Source: Pluralibacter sp. UBA7423 (lineage in GTDB: Bacteria > Pseudomonadota > Gammaproteobacteria > Enterobacterales > Enterobacteriaceae). From it: DNA of 64,000 nucleotides. The notes beneath the pieces are model-generated. The model had not been told where the DNA came from. It ran no database searches and worked only from the letters and a program-made list of their open reading frames with translations. Positions 14,020 through 23,876 of this stretch are shown here, piece by piece. The position numbers and the translations under genes were made by a program. The DNA is taken from contig DKMD01000017.1 of the NCBI GenBank assembly GCA_002470465.1, forward strand, positions 230,053 to 294,052, read 5' to 3'. Every line of letters begins with the position of its first letter. Within the stretch, counting starts at the first letter, position 1.

Positions 14020-15444
14020 TCAGTGCTTAATCATCACATGCCGCACCACGGTGTAATCTTCCAGGCCGTAAACTGACATGTCTTTGCCGTAGCCGGAGAG
14101 CTTCTGGCCGCCGTGCGGCATTTCGCTGACCAGCATAAAGTGGGTGTTGACCCAGGTGCAGCCGTACTGCAGGCGAGCGCTCATGCGGTGGGCGCGGCCC
14201 ACGTCTTTGGTCCACACGGAAGATGCCAGGCCGTAATCTGAGTCGTTGGCCCAGCCCAGCACCTGCGCTTCGTCGTCAAAGAGCGTGACGCTCACCACCG
14301 GGCCGAACACTTCGCGCTGCACGATGTCGTCTTCCTGCTTCGCACCAGCCAGCACCGTGGGCTGGAAGTGATAGCCGTTGCCCGCCGCCTTTTCACCACC
14401 GGTGACGACAGTGACATGGCTCAGGGCTTTGGCTTTGTCCACCGCTACGCTCACGCGGTCCAGATGCGCTTTCGAACTTAGCGGCCCCAGCTCGGTAGAT
14501 TCATCGTTCGGTGAGCCCATTTTAAGGGTGGACACTGCCGCGCCAAGTTTTTCAACCAGCGCATCGTAGATGCCCTTCTGCGCGTAAATACGACACGCAG
14601 CGGTACAGTCCTGCCCCGCGTTGTAGAAGCCAAACGTACGAACACCTTCAACAACAGCGTCCAGGTCAGCATCATCGAACACGATAACCGGCGCTTTTCC
14701 GCCCAGCTCCATATGAGTGCGCTTAATCGACGGCGCGGTGTGGGAAATGATGTGCTCGCCAGTGGCGATGGAGCCCGTCAGGGAGACCATGCGCACCTTC
14801 TCGTGGCCCGTCAGCGGATCGCCGACGGTTTGCCCGCGCCCGAACAGCACGTTAATCACGCCTGCCGGGAAGATATCTTTTGCCAGCTCGGCGAGCTTCA
14901 GCGCCGTCAGCGGGGTGATTTCAGACGGTTTGATAACAACGCAGTTACCCGCCGCCAGCGCCGGGGCCAGCTTCCAGGCCGCCATCATCAGCGGGTAGTT
15001 CCATGGCGCAATCGAGGCCACCACGCCAACCGGGTCGCGGCGAATCATTGAGGTATGCCCTTCCAGATATTCCCCCGCCGCCAGTCCGTTCAGGCAGCGC
15101 GCCGCGCCCGCGAAGAAGCGGAAGACGTCGGCCACCGCAGGCAATTCGTCGTTAATAACGCAGTGCAGCGGTTTGCCGCAGTTGAGGGATTCGAGCTTCG
15201 CCAGCGTTTCAGCATGCTCGTCGATAACGTCGGCAAGTGCGAGCAGGCATTCAGCACGTGCTTTTGGCGTGGTCTGTCCCCATTCAGCAAAAGCACGATC
15301 GGCGGCCAGCACGGCTTCATTCACCTGCGCCGCCGTGGCTTCGGCGATCTCAAGAATCACTTCGCCGGTGGCCGGGTTATAGACCGGCTGTTTCTCGCCT
15401 TTGCCTGCGACCAGTTCACCGTTAATCAGTAAGTTGTGTTGCAT
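14020..15444 (-). CDS. patD: Gamma-aminobutyraldehyde dehydrogenase
   Basis: A 474-residue NAD-dependent aldehyde dehydrogenase, near-identical along its length to E. coli PatD (YdcW). It oxidises 4-aminobutanal, made from putrescine by PatA, to GABA in the cytoplasm. Visible landmarks are [17 protein letters not shown] (cofactor region), [10 protein letters not shown] with the catalytic Glu, and [13 protein letters not shown] with the catalytic Cys. I start at the ATG at 15444 ([11 protein letters not shown]), as in E. coli; an upstream ATG at 15465 would add seven residues, but AGGA directly precedes the inner one. It is the last gene of the ydcSTUV-patD operon, coupling polyamine uptake to oxidation. 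Confidence 0.95.
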   Translation of the reverse strand: MQHNLLINGELVAGKGEKQPVYNPATGEVILEIAEATAAQVNEAVLAADRAFAEWGQTTPKARAECLLALADVIDEHAETLAKLESLNCGKPLHCVINDELPAVADVFRFFAGAARCLNGLAAGEYLEGHTSMIRRDPVGVVASIAPWNYPLMMAAWKLAPALAAGNCVVIKPSEITPLTALKLAELAKDIFPAGVINVLFGRGQTVGDPLTGHEKVRMVSLTGSIATGEHIISHTAPSIKRTHMELGGKAPVIVFDDADLDAVVEGVRTFGFYNAGQDCTAACRIYAQKGIYDALVEKLGAAVSTLKMGSPNDESTELGPLSSKAHLDRVSVAVDKAKALSHVTVVTGGEKAAGNGYHFQPTVLAGAKQEDDIVQREVFGPVVSVTLFDDEAQVLGWANDSDYGLASSVWTKDVGRAHRMSARLQYGCTWVNTHFMLVSEMPHGGQKLSGYGKDMSVYGLEDYTVVRHVMIKH

Positions 15445-15465
15445 ATCCTGCTCCATCATTTTCAA

Positions 15466-16272
15466 TTATTTACCGCTTCCGGCGACCGTTTCGCCGTCGC
15501 GTGTCAGCCACCAGGCCCCCAGAATCGGTATAGTTGTCACCAGCATCACCAGCAGCGCCACCACGTTGGTCACCGGCACATCGCGCGGGCGACCCAACTG
15601 GTTCAGCAGCCACAGCGGCAATGTGCGCTCGTGGCCTGCGGTAAAAGTGGTGACGATGATTTCGTCAAACGACAGCGCGAACGCCAGCATACCGCCCGCC
15701 AGCAGCGCCGAGCCCAGATTCGGCAGCACTACGTAGCGAAAGGTCTGCCAGGTGCCGGCGCCTAAATCCATTGAGGCTTCCACCAGGCTCCAGGAGGTGC
15801 GGCGGAAGCGTGCAATTACGTTGTTGAAGACCACCACCACGCAGAAGGTCGCGTGCCCGACCACGATGGTGAAGAAGCCGGGCTCAAGGTTGATGGCCTT
15901 AAACGCCGTCAGCAGCGCCAGGCCGGTAATGATCCCCGGCAGCGCAATCGGCAATAACAGCAGCAGTGAGATGGCGCTCTTGCCAAAAAATTCACTGCGC
16001 CATAGCGCCGCTGCAGCCAGCGTGCCAAGGACTAATGCAACAACGGTCGACAGCGCGGCAATCTGAAGTGACAACGTCACCGCATCAAGAATATCGCTAC
16101 GCCCCGCCGCCACGCTGAACCAGTGCAGCGTCAGGCCTTTTGGCGGAAAGCTGAACGCCGCGTCTTCCGTATTGAAAGCATAGATGGCAATGATGGCGAG
16201 CGGGAAGTGAAGGAAAATCACGCCGCCCCAGGTCGCCAACTTCAGGAACCACGGTGCTCTTTCAGAGTGCAT
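15466..16272 (-). CDS. ydcV: Polyamine-type ABC permease YdcV
   Basis: A 268-residue inner-membrane permease of the PotC type with about six membrane segments. The permease EAA loop is visible as [21 protein letters not shown] (about residues 164-184), where it docks the YdcT ATPase. It overlaps ydcU by 11 bases and is followed within 22 bases by patD. It matches E. coli YdcV closely. The system is annotated as a putative spermidine/putrescine importer; substrate specificity is not proven from sequence. Confidence 0.93.
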   Translation of the reverse strand: MHSERAPWFLKLATWGGVIFLHFPLAIIAIYAFNTEDAAFSFPPKGLTLHWFSVAAGRSDILDAVTLSLQIAALSTVVALVLGTLAAAALWRSEFFGKSAISLLLLLPIALPGIITGLALLTAFKAINLEPGFFTIVVGHATFCVVVVFNNVIARFRRTSWSLVEASMDLGAGTWQTFRYVVLPNLGSALLAGGMLAFALSFDEIIVTTFTAGHERTLPLWLLNQLGRPRDVPVTNVVALLVMLVTTIPILGAWWLTRDGETVAGSGK

Positions 16273-17203
16273 CGAATGCTCCCAGACGTTTCACGAACGC
16301 CAGATAAAGGGCGATTAACACAATCGGTACGAGGGTAAACGCCGCCGCCATCGGCATATTGCCGATAGCGCCCTGCTGTGAGTAAACCATCTGCCCGATA
16401 AAGTAGCCCGGCGGCCCCACCAGCTGCGGCACGATGAAGTCACCGAGCGTCAGTGAGAAGGTGAAGATCGACCCCGCCGCGATACCCGGAATAGCTAAGG
16501 GCAGAACCACATAGCGGAACGTCTGACGTGGATAAGCGCCTAAATCGGCAGACGCCTGCAGCAGCGACGGTGGCAAGCGCTCCAGTGCCGCCTGTACCGG
16601 CAGGATCATAAACGGCAGCCAGATATAGACGAACAGCAGAAAGCGCCCAAGCCCGGAGGTGGAGAGCGTATTGCCGCCCACTGCCGGAAGCTGCAGAAAG
16701 TCGTTCAGCAGCCCTTCCAGTCCCATATGGGTGAGAAACCACTGGGCAACGCCGTCTTTTGCCAGCAGCAGCGTCCAGGCGTAGGCCTTGACGATGTAGC
16801 TCGCCCACATCGGCAGCATCACCGCAATGTAGAAGAACGCTTTCCATTTCCCGCTGGTGTAGCGCGCCATGTACCACGCCATCGGAAACGCGAGGATCGC
16901 GCTGGCGATAGTTACGGCAATCGCCATCACCAGCGTGCGCACGATAATGTCGTAGTTCGCCGGGTTGAACAGCGCTTTCAGGTTGGCGAGCGTTAAATCA
17001 GGCGTCACCGACATGGTGAAGTCGTCAAAGGTATAGAACCCTTGCCACAGCAGGGTCAGCAGCGATCCGAGATAGACCACGCCGAACCACATCAGCGGCC
17101 CGAGCAGCAGCAGGAACAGCGCCAGCGACGGCCTGCGCCAGAACAGACCGGAAAGCCGGTTAGCGCGCGGTTGAGAAGGAAGCGGTGCGATACTCATGGC
17201 CAT
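16262..17203 (-). CDS. ydcU: Polyamine-type ABC permease YdcU
   Basis: A 313-residue PotB-type permease and partner of YdcV. Residues 1-25 are cytoplasmic, and about six membrane segments follow. The EAA-type loop is [20 protein letters not shown] (about residues 223-242). E. coli YdcU has the same start (MAM) and the same end ([15 protein letters not shown]). The stop overlaps the start of ydcV; one base separates it from ydcT. Confidence 0.93.
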   Translation of the reverse strand: MAMSIAPLPSQPRANRLSGLFWRRPSLALFLLLLGPLMWFGVVYLGSLLTLLWQGFYTFDDFTMSVTPDLTLANLKALFNPANYDIIVRTLVMAIAVTIASAILAFPMAWYMARYTSGKWKAFFYIAVMLPMWASYIVKAYAWTLLLAKDGVAQWFLTHMGLEGLLNDFLQLPAVGGNTLSTSGLGRFLLFVYIWLPFMILPVQAALERLPPSLLQASADLGAYPRQTFRYVVLPLAIPGIAAGSIFTFSLTLGDFIVPQLVGPPGYFIGQMVYSQQGAIGNMPMAAAFTLVPIVLIALYLAFVKRLGAFDAL

Positions 17204-17204
17204 C

Positions 17205-18218
17205 TCACCTCCCTCCGTCCAGCGGCACCATCGCCTCCCGCGACCAGGACGCCAGCACGTTCTGGCCGGGCGTCGGGCCGTCCGGCAGCGCGCCGCCGCT
17301 GAAATTCCCCTGGCTCACCAGCAGCTTTTCCCCACCGGGCAAGCGAATTTCATAGCGTGTCGCCGCCCCCTGATACTGCACCGCCTGCACGACACCATTG
17401 ACCTGTATCTCACCCGAGGTATCCAGCCGGATATGCTCCGGCCGCAAAGACCATTGACCCGTCATACCGCACAGCTTTTCGGTCATACCGGTATCGAACA
17501 CGTTCGAGGTGCCAACAAATCCGGCCACAAACGGCGTACGCGGGTGCAGATAAAGCTCACGCGGGGTATCTATCTGCTCGATACGACCATTGTTAAACAC
17601 CGCCACGCGGTCAGACATCGACAGGGCTTCGCCCTGATCGTGGGTGACGAAAATAAAAGTAATACCCAGATCCTGCTGAAGCTTTTTCAGCTCAAACTGC
17701 ATCTGTTCGCGCAGCTTGAGGTCAAGCGCGCCCAGCGGTTCATCAAGCAAAAGCACGCGCGGTTTGTTGACCAACGCACGGGCAATCGCCACGCGCTGGC
17801 GCTGGCCGCCGGAAAGCTGTGACGGTTTACGCGCCTGTACATGGCTCAGGGCAACCTTTTCCAGCGCTTCCTGCGCCATCGCGTGCCGCTCTTTTTTGCC
17901 GATGCCTTTGACCATCAGCCCGTAGGCGACGTTATCGATGATCGACATATGCGGGAACAGCGCGTAGTCCTGGAAGACGGTATTGACGTCGCGCTGCCAC
18001 GGCGGCAGCTCGCTTGCCTCTTTACCGAAGATTTTGATTGCCCCGCCGGAAAGTTGTTCGAATCCGGCGATGAGCCGCAGGCAGGTGGTTTTGCCGGAGC
18101 CTGACGGCCCCAGCATGGAAAAGAACTCCCCATCATTGATGGTGATACTGACGCCATCCACCGCACGAACATCACCATACAGACGCGAGACATCCCGAAA
18201 TTCTACTGCGTACGTCAT
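17205..18218 (-). CDS. ydcT: Polyamine-type ABC ATPase YdcT
   Basis: A 337-residue PotA-type ATPase, same length as the E. coli protein. Walker A is GPSGSGKTT (about 37-45), the signature LSGGQRQRVAIAR (about 139-151), Walker B VLLLDEPLGALD, and the switch His is in THDQGEAL. The C-terminal third (about 240-337) is the TOBE-type regulatory domain of this subfamily. It energises YdcU/YdcV at the inner membrane. It lies 16 bases after ydcS. Confidence 0.95.
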   Translation of the reverse strand: MTYAVEFRDVSRLYGDVRAVDGVSITINDGEFFSMLGPSGSGKTTCLRLIAGFEQLSGGAIKIFGKEASELPPWQRDVNTVFQDYALFPHMSIIDNVAYGLMVKGIGKKERHAMAQEALEKVALSHVQARKPSQLSGGQRQRVAIARALVNKPRVLLLDEPLGALDLKLREQMQFELKKLQQDLGITFIFVTHDQGEALSMSDRVAVFNNGRIEQIDTPRELYLHPRTPFVAGFVGTSNVFDTGMTEKLCGMTGQWSLRPEHIRLDTSGEIQVNGVVQAVQYQGAATRYEIRLPGGEKLLVSQGNFSGGALPDGPTPGQNVLASWSREAMVPLDGGR

Positions 18219-18234
18219 GCTTCACTCCCGGGCG

Positions 18235-19380
18235 TTAACGACCACCCATGATGGCGATGTAATCCTGCGTCCAGCGGCTGTACGGCACATACTTACCGCC
18301 TTCGGCAACAGGCGTTTTCCAGAAAGCGATTTTGTCGAAGAAGCTGTAGCCGTTGGTTTCGCAGCCCTTGTCACCGAGAAGCGGGCTGGCTTTGCAGCCT
18401 TCCGGCACAACCGGCAGCGAGCCGAACCAGGCAGACACATCGCCCTGCACTTTCGGCGTAAGCGACCAGTTCATCCACTTGTAAGCACAGACCGGGTGCC
18501 TGGCTTCGGCGTGCAGCATGGTGGTATCCGCCCAGCCGGTGACGCCCTCTTTCGGGAAGACGGTGGCGACGGGCTGGTTGTCGGTTTTCAGGCCGTTAGC
18601 CTGATAAGGCCAGGAGCTGGAAGCCACCACGCCTTCGTTTTTGAAGTCGCTCATCTGGACGGTGGCATCGTGCCAGTAGCGGTGGATCAGGGCATGCTGG
18701 GTACGCAGCACTTTTAGCACCGCGGCATACTGCTCTTCGTTCAGCTGATACGGGTCGGTGATGCCGAGCTGCGGCTGGGTGGCTTTGACGAACAGCGCCG
18801 CATCGGCGATGTAGATCGGGCCGTCATAGGCCTGCACGCGACCTTTGTTGGATTTGCCATCGGGCAGCGTTTGCTCGACAAAAATCACCTTCCAGCTGTC
18901 CGGCGGCGTCGGGAAAGTTTTCGTGTTGTACATCAGCAGGTTTGGGCCCCACTGGTACGGCGTGCCGTAGACTTTGCCGCCCACGTTGAACCATGCGCCT
19001 TTTTCCAGACGCGGATCGAGGGTTTTCCAGTTCGGGATAAGTGCGGTGTTAATCGGCTGAACGCGTTTGCCCATGATCAGGCGCAGTGAGGCATCACCGG
19101 AGGCGGTGACCAGGTCATAGCCCCCCTTCGCCATCAGGCTGACCATCTCATCAGAGGTGGCGGCGGTTTTCACGTTCACCGAACAGCCGGTGTCTTTTTC
19201 AAACTGGGTCACCCAGTCGTAGTTTTTATCGGTCTGGCCGCGTTCCACGTAGCCCGGCCAGGCAATAATATCGAGGCGGCCTTCCGCTTTGCCGAGCGAC
19301 GCTGGCGGTTCGGCGGCTTGTGCTGTCATGATAGTCAGGCCCAGCGCGCACAGGCTGCTGCGGGCAAATTGCTTGCTCAT
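18235..19380 (-). CDS. ydcS: Periplasmic binding protein YdcS
   Basis: A 381-residue periplasmic solute-binding protein of the PotD type, first gene of the operon. The signal peptide runs to about TAQA (residue 22). RLDIIAWPGYVERGQTDKNY near the mature start and WMNWSLTPKVQ near the end match E. coli YdcS. Published work on E. coli also credits YdcS with polyhydroxybutyrate synthase activity and a role in DNA uptake; these are family facts, not visible here. TAACTCC-type GGAGTAA precedes the ATG. The operon promoter must lie in 19381-19618, after the ydcR terminator. Confidence 0.93.
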   Translation of the reverse strand: MSKQFARSSLCALGLTIMTAQAAEPPASLGKAEGRLDIIAWPGYVERGQTDKNYDWVTQFEKDTGCSVNVKTAATSDEMVSLMAKGGYDLVTASGDASLRLIMGKRVQPINTALIPNWKTLDPRLEKGAWFNVGGKVYGTPYQWGPNLLMYNTKTFPTPPDSWKVIFVEQTLPDGKSNKGRVQAYDGPIYIADAALFVKATQPQLGITDPYQLNEEQYAAVLKVLRTQHALIHRYWHDATVQMSDFKNEGVVASSSWPYQANGLKTDNQPVATVFPKEGVTGWADTTMLHAEARHPVCAYKWMNWSLTPKVQGDVSAWFGSLPVVPEGCKASPLLGDKGCETNGYSFFDKIAFWKTPVAEGGKYVPYSRWTQDYIAIMGGR

Positions 19381-19618
19381 CGTGTTGTTACTCCTGTCGG
19401 AATTAATCTGGCGGCAGCCGTGCCGTAAAAATATGTCCCCTAATAACCGTAGACGGCGTAATGCACACGCACCCGTGAGATTGGGGAAATTTCACCAGGT
19501 TGTGACAAAGGGCGCATTACGCTGAAAATCCAGTGATATATCTGAACTAAACAGAGTATAGACAAGGCGTTACGGCGCTTAGCCAGGTATGCATATTTCC
19601 TATGAAAACAGCAAAAGA

Positions 19619-19659
19619 AATAACCCGCTTATTATCAGCAAAATAATAAGCGGGTTATT
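19619..19659. terminator. Strong terminator between ydcR and ydcS
   Basis: A perfect 17-bp stem (AATAACCCGCTTATTAT and its complement) with a seven-base loop, T-rich on both sides. It separates ydcR transcription from the ydcS operon on the same strand. The remaining 19381-19618 holds the ydcS promoter region; I see no gene there. Confidence 0.9.
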
Positions 19660-19697
19660 TTCAATTTGAGAAAAAGGTATTCAGAAAATAAGAATGG

Positions 19698-21113
19698 CTA
19701 TTCGTTAATCATTTCACGAATAAGATTCCCTAGGGTTTTTACCCCCTGCTCTTCGCGATCGCTCCAGCCCCAGGCGGTGTTAAAACGAAAGAACGACGCC
19801 CAGCTGTCGGTGGTTGAAAACATTTTGCCAGGCGCGATGCTAATTTTATGCGCCAGTGCCCGCGCGCCAAGCTCTCCGGCGTCGATGCCAGCAGGTAGCT
19901 CCAGCCATAAAAAATAGCCGTTATCGTTGTGGTGAATTTTCACCTCCGCCGGTAAATGGCGCAGCAATGCCTGCCAGGCCTGATGCTTGCGTTCCGCCAG
20001 CTGGCGACGAAGCCTGCGCAGATGCGAGTCGTAACGTTTGGTGCCAAGGTAATCCACCAACGCCATCTGCATGGGCGAGCTGGTGGAGAGCGTGCTCATA
20101 AGCTGCAAATGCTGAATGCGCTGCGCGTGTTTGCCGGCGGCAACCCAGCCGATACGAAACCCTGGCACCAGACATTTGGAAAACGAGCTGCAGTGCAGCG
20201 TCATGTCATCGCGATCCCAGGCCTTAGCAGGCAGCGGTTTCTCGCGGCCAAACCAGAGTTCGCTGTAGACGTCGTCCTCAATCAGCGTCACGTTGTGCGC
20301 AGTCAGTAGCGCGATAAGCTGTGCTTTTTTCTCCGGGCTCAGGGTAAATCCGAGCGGATTCTGGCTGTTGGTCATCAGCCAGCAGGCTTTGACCGGATAC
20401 TCCTGCAACGCCTGTTCCAGCGCCGCCATATCAATGCCTTCTTTCACGTCCGACGGCACCGCCAGCGCCTTGAGCTTCAGCCTCTCCAGCGCCTGAAGCG
20501 CGCCGTAGAAGCAGGGGTTCTCGACAATCACCCAGTCGCCCGGCTCCGTCACGGCCTGAAGGCTCAGGTTCAGCGCCTCGAGTGCGCCCGCGGTGATCAC
20601 AATCTCATCCGGCGAGATATTCATCCCCTGCAACGCATAGCGCCGGGCGATAGCGTGGCGCAGCTCCGCGTTACCCGGCGGCAGATTTTCAATCACGCTC
20701 ATGGCACTGGCGGTTTTGCTGACCTGCGCCAGGGAGCGATTGAGCTGCTGAAGCGGAAAAAGTCGCGGATCGGGAAACGCGGAGGCAAAAGGCAGCACTG
20801 CCGCATCCCTGCTCGCCTGCAGCACGCCAAAAATATAGGTATTAATGTCTACGGCTTCGTCGCGCATGACCTGCGCAGGCGGCGTTGCCTTAAGCGCTTT
20901 CACCGGGCGCGGCGCAACGTAGTAGCCCGACTGCGGACGGGCGATGATTCGCCCCTGGCTTTCCAGCAGCTGATACGCATGGCCGACGGTCATAAAGCTC
21001 ATCCCGCTGATGGTCACCTGCTCACGCAGAGACGGTAGCCTGTCGCCGGGCTGCCAGACGCCAAGGGCAATCTGCTCGGTGATCTGCTGCGCCAGGCGCT
21101 GGTATTTTTTCAT
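19698..21113 (-). CDS. ydcR: MocR-type regulator YdcR
   Basis: A 471-residue MocR-family regulator. Residues 1-70 form a GntR winged helix (GDRLPSLREQVTISGMSF), and residues about 100-471 a class I aminotransferase-like PLP domain with the PLP Lys in SSFSKCLVPGFRIGW. It matches E. coli YdcR almost throughout. Start chosen at the ATG at 21113 (MKKYQRLA), as in E. coli; an upstream ATG at 21146 would add 11 residues. It is upstream of ydcS on the same strand and divergent from the bd oxidase genes. A 9-bp inverted repeat with an ACTGT direct repeat in the divergent gap is a good candidate for its operator. Confidence 0.92.
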   Translation of the reverse strand: MKKYQRLAQQITEQIALGVWQPGDRLPSLREQVTISGMSFMTVGHAYQLLESQGRIIARPQSGYYVAPRPVKALKATPPAQVMRDEAVDINTYIFGVLQASRDAAVLPFASAFPDPRLFPLQQLNRSLAQVSKTASAMSVIENLPPGNAELRHAIARRYALQGMNISPDEIVITAGALEALNLSLQAVTEPGDWVIVENPCFYGALQALERLKLKALAVPSDVKEGIDMAALEQALQEYPVKACWLMTNSQNPLGFTLSPEKKAQLIALLTAHNVTLIEDDVYSELWFGREKPLPAKAWDRDDMTLHCSSFSKCLVPGFRIGWVAAGKHAQRIQHLQLMSTLSTSSPMQMALVDYLGTKRYDSHLRRLRRQLAERKHQAWQALLRHLPAEVKIHHNDNGYFLWLELPAGIDAGELGARALAHKISIAPGKMFSTTDSWASFFRFNTAWGWSDREEQGVKTLGNLIREMINE

Positions 21114-21132
21114 CGCTGCGGCCTCTGCCGAA

Positions 21133-21175
21133 TATAACAGTGTCAAAAATTATCATATTTACTGTAACTGTTATA
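21133..21175. promoter_or_regulatory. Candidate YdcR operator
   Basis: TATAACAGT and ACTGTTATA form a perfect 9-bp inverted repeat with a 25-base spacer; a third copy of the core, ACTGTA, directly precedes the right arm. MocR regulators commonly bind such repeated elements at divergent promoters. The site lies 20 bases upstream of ydcR and 85 bases upstream of the oxidase operon. Confidence 0.5.
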
Positions 21176-21260
21176 CATAAATAAGCCCCGACTGTCTCTG
21201 CTACTCCCTCGCAGCAATCCTTACCATGACTGCGAGCACCGTTTTATGTCGAGGTTGTCC

Positions 21261-22655
21261 ATGTTCGGTTTAGACGCATTCCACCTGGCGCGAATACAGT
21301 TCGCGTTCACCGTCTCATTTCACATTATTTTCCCTGCCATCACCATCGGGCTTGCCAGCTATCTGGCGGTGCTTGAAGGGCTGTGGCTGAAGACCAAAAA
21401 TCCTGTCTGGCGCTCGCTGTGGGCGTTCTGGTCGAAGATTTTCGCCGTCAATTTCGGTATGGGCGTGGTGTCCGGCCTGGTGATGGCCTACCAGTTCGGC
21501 ACCAACTGGAGCGGCTTTTCGCAGTTTGCGGGCAGTATCACCGGCCCGCTGCTGACCTATGAAGTGCTGACGGCGTTCTTCCTCGAGGCGGGGTTCCTCG
21601 GCGTAATGCTGTTCGGCTGGAACAAGGTCGGCCCCGGTCTGCACTTTTTCGCCACCTGCATGGTCGCGCTGGGGACGATCGTTTCAACGTTCTGGATCCT
21701 CGCATCGAACAGCTGGATGCAGACGCCTCAGGGTTTTGAAGTCGTTAACGGCCAGGTGGTGCCGGTAGACTGGTTCGCTGTCGTGTTTAACCCTTCATTC
21801 CCGTATCGGCTGGCCCATATGTCCATGGCGGCGTTCCTCAGCAGCGCCCTTTTCGTTGGTGCCTCTGCGGCATGGCATCTGCTGCGCGGTAACAATACGC
21901 CTGCCGTTCGTGCGATGTTTTCTATGGCGTTGTGGATGACGCTGATCGTCGCGCCGCTTCAGGCGTTGATTGGCGATATGCACGGCCTGAACACGCTCAA
22001 ACACCAGCCTGCAAAAATTGCCGCCATCGAAGGCCACTGGGAAAACAAACCCGGTGAACCAACGCCGCTGCTTATTTTCGGCTGGCCGGACATGAACCAG
22101 GAGCGCACGCGCTACGGCTTAGAAATTCCGGCGCTCGGCAGCCTGATCCTCACCCACAGCCTTGATAAACAGGTTCCGGCGCTGAAAACGTTCGCCAAAG
22201 AAGACAGGCCAAACTCAACGATAGTGTTCTGGTCTTTCCGCATGATGGCCGGGCTTGGTGGCCTGATGCTCCTGCTGGGGGTGCTCTCGCTGTGGCTGCG
22301 TAAGCGCCAGCGGCTCTACACCTGCCGACCTTTCCTGCGCTTCGCGCTTTGGATGGGGCCATCGGGTCTGATGGCCATTCTGGCAGGCTGGGTCACCACC
22401 GAAGTCGGTCGCCAGCCGTGGGTGGTTTATGGGCTGCAGCGCACCAGGGATGCCGTGTCCGCGCACGGCGATTTGCACATGAGCGTGAGCCTGCTGGCGT
22501 TCTTCATCGTCTATTCATCGGTTTTCGGCGTGGGCTATAGCTATATGATTCGCCTGATTCGTAAGGGCCCGCAGAACTTTGTTCCCGACGCACACGGCAC
22601 GCCTGCTCGTCCGCTTTCGGCGGCCATCGACGTTAATCAGCAGGAGGTGCGCTAA
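21261..22655 (+). CDS. Cytochrome bd-type quinol oxidase subunit I, short Q-loop type
   Basis: A 464-residue CydA-family protein, about 60 residues shorter than E. coli CydA, which points to the short Q-loop, cyanide-insensitive (CioA) class. The b595/d heme His is in FTVSFH (residue 21), the conserved Glu pair in TYEVLTAFFLEAGFLG, the b558 His in RLAHMSM, and the conserved GRQPW motif is present in TTEVGRQPWVVYG. It oxidises quinol and reduces oxygen in the inner membrane. I start at 21261 (MFGLDAFH), 10 bases after GAGG; 21246 would add five residues. Its stop overlaps the start of subunit II. This operon is not at this place in E. coli. Confidence 0.9.
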   Translation: MFGLDAFHLARIQFAFTVSFHIIFPAITIGLASYLAVLEGLWLKTKNPVWRSLWAFWSKIFAVNFGMGVVSGLVMAYQFGTNWSGFSQFAGSITGPLLTYEVLTAFFLEAGFLGVMLFGWNKVGPGLHFFATCMVALGTIVSTFWILASNSWMQTPQGFEVVNGQVVPVDWFAVVFNPSFPYRLAHMSMAAFLSSALFVGASAAWHLLRGNNTPAVRAMFSMALWMTLIVAPLQALIGDMHGLNTLKHQPAKIAAIEGHWENKPGEPTPLLIFGWPDMNQERTRYGLEIPALGSLILTHSLDKQVPALKTFAKEDRPNSTIVFWSFRMMAGLGGLMLLLGVLSLWLRKRQRLYTCRPFLRFALWMGPSGLMAILAGWVTTEVGRQPWVVYGLQRTRDAVSAHGDLHMSVSLLAFFIVYSSVFGVGYSYMIRLIRKGPQNFVPDAHGTPARPLSAAIDVNQQEVR

Positions 22656-23665
22656 TGGGCATCGATTTATCGGTTATCTGGTTTGTGCTCATCGTTTTCG
22701 CCACGCTGATGTACATCGTGATGGATGGCTTCGATTTGGGTATCGGCATTCTGTTCCCGTTCGTGCGCAAACCCGAAGAGCGCGACGTGATGATTAACAG
22801 CGTTGCCCCGGTGTGGGACGGCAATGAAACCTGGCTGGTGCTTGGCGGTGCCGGGCTGTTTGGTGCGTTTCCGCTGGCCTATGCGGTCATCATTGATGCA
22901 CTGACCATTCCGTTGACGTTAATGCTGATCGGGCTCATTTTTCGCGGCGTCGCGTTCGAGTTTCGCTTTAACGCCACCCCTTCGCACCGTCCATTCTGGG
23001 ATCGCGCATTTCTCGGCGGCTCGCTGCTCGCCACGTTCTGCCAGGGGATCGTTGTAGGCGCGGTGCTGAACGGTTTTCCGGTTCACAACCGCGCTTTTGC
23101 CGGCGGCCCGCTTGACTGGCTGACGCCGTTCTCCCTGTTCTGCGGTTTCGGGCTGGTTGTAGCCTATGCGTTGCTTGGCGCGACGTGGCTGGTGATGAAA
23201 AGTGAAAATCCGCTCCAGGCAACAATGCGCCGGGTTTCGCACGGATTGCTGCTGGCAATGCTGATTATCATTGCCGCCATCAGCCTGTGGACGCCGCTCG
23301 CCCATCCGGCGATTGCCGCTCGCTGGTTTAGCCTGCCGAATCTGTGGTATCTGCTGCCGGTGCCCGTTCTGACGCTGGCTGTAGCCGTCGCGCTATGGCG
23401 AACGCTGGGCAATGTATCCTGTCATGCAGCGCCGTTTATGCTGACCCTGGGCCTGATTTTCCTGGGCTTCAGCGGGCTTGGGATCAGCATCTGGCCGAAC
23501 CTGATCCCACCCAACATCACGATATGGCAGGCGGCAGCCCCGCCGCAGAGCCAGGGCTTTATGCTAATTGGCGCCCTGCTGATTGTGCCGATCATTCTGG
23601 TCTACACCTTCTGGAGCTACTACGTATTTCGCGGAAAAGTGCAGACCGGCGAGGGTTATCACTGA
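22655..23665 (+). CDS. Cytochrome bd-type quinol oxidase subunit II
   Basis: A 336-residue CydB-family subunit with about eight to nine membrane segments. It opens with the family pattern FVLIVFATLMYIVMDGFDLG and contains VWDGNETWLVLGGAGLFGAF, a strongly conserved CydB block. It pairs with the upstream subunit I; its ATG overlaps the subunit I stop, and its TGA overlaps the ATG of the small subunit. GGAGG-type AGGAGG precedes the start. Inner membrane. Confidence 0.92.
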   Translation: MGIDLSVIWFVLIVFATLMYIVMDGFDLGIGILFPFVRKPEERDVMINSVAPVWDGNETWLVLGGAGLFGAFPLAYAVIIDALTIPLTLMLIGLIFRGVAFEFRFNATPSHRPFWDRAFLGGSLLATFCQGIVVGAVLNGFPVHNRAFAGGPLDWLTPFSLFCGFGLVVAYALLGATWLVMKSENPLQATMRRVSHGLLLAMLIIIAAISLWTPLAHPAIAARWFSLPNLWYLLPVPVLTLAVAVALWRTLGNVSCHAAPFMLTLGLIFLGFSGLGISIWPNLIPPNITIWQAAAPPQSQGFMLIGALLIVPIILVYTFWSYYVFRGKVQTGEGYH

Positions 23666-23790
23666 TGCAAAGACCACTTTATCAACGTCTTTTCTGGCTG
23701 GTTGTCTTATGGGGCGGCAGCGTGCTGACGCTGGCGACGGTGAGCATGTTTTTCCGCCTGCTGATGAGCGCCGCGGGATTTAAATCTTAA
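23665..23790 (+). CDS. Small bd-oxidase subunit, DUF2474 type
   Basis: Forty-one residues: MQRPLYQRLFWLVVLWGGSV followed by one membrane span. Short proteins of this type (DUF2474) sit at the end of cyanide-insensitive bd oxidase operons and play a part like CydX. The start overlaps the subunit II stop (TGATG), a sign of coupled translation. A REP element follows, so this is the end of the operon. Confidence 0.85.
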   Translation: MQRPLYQRLFWLVVLWGGSVLTLATVSMFFRLLMSAAGFKS

Positions 23791-23799
23791 CCATTCCAT

Positions 23800-23876
23800 T
23801 GCCGGGCGGCACGTTGTTTGCCTGGCCTACAAAATCCGTAGGCCGGATAAGGCGAAGCCGCATCCGGCAATGGCGC
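23800..23876. repeat. REP/BIME element
   Basis: Two GC-rich palindromic units, including GTAGGCCGGATAAGGCGAAG, the classic enterobacterial REP sequence. It separates the convergent oxidase operon and rlhA. Confidence 0.85.
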
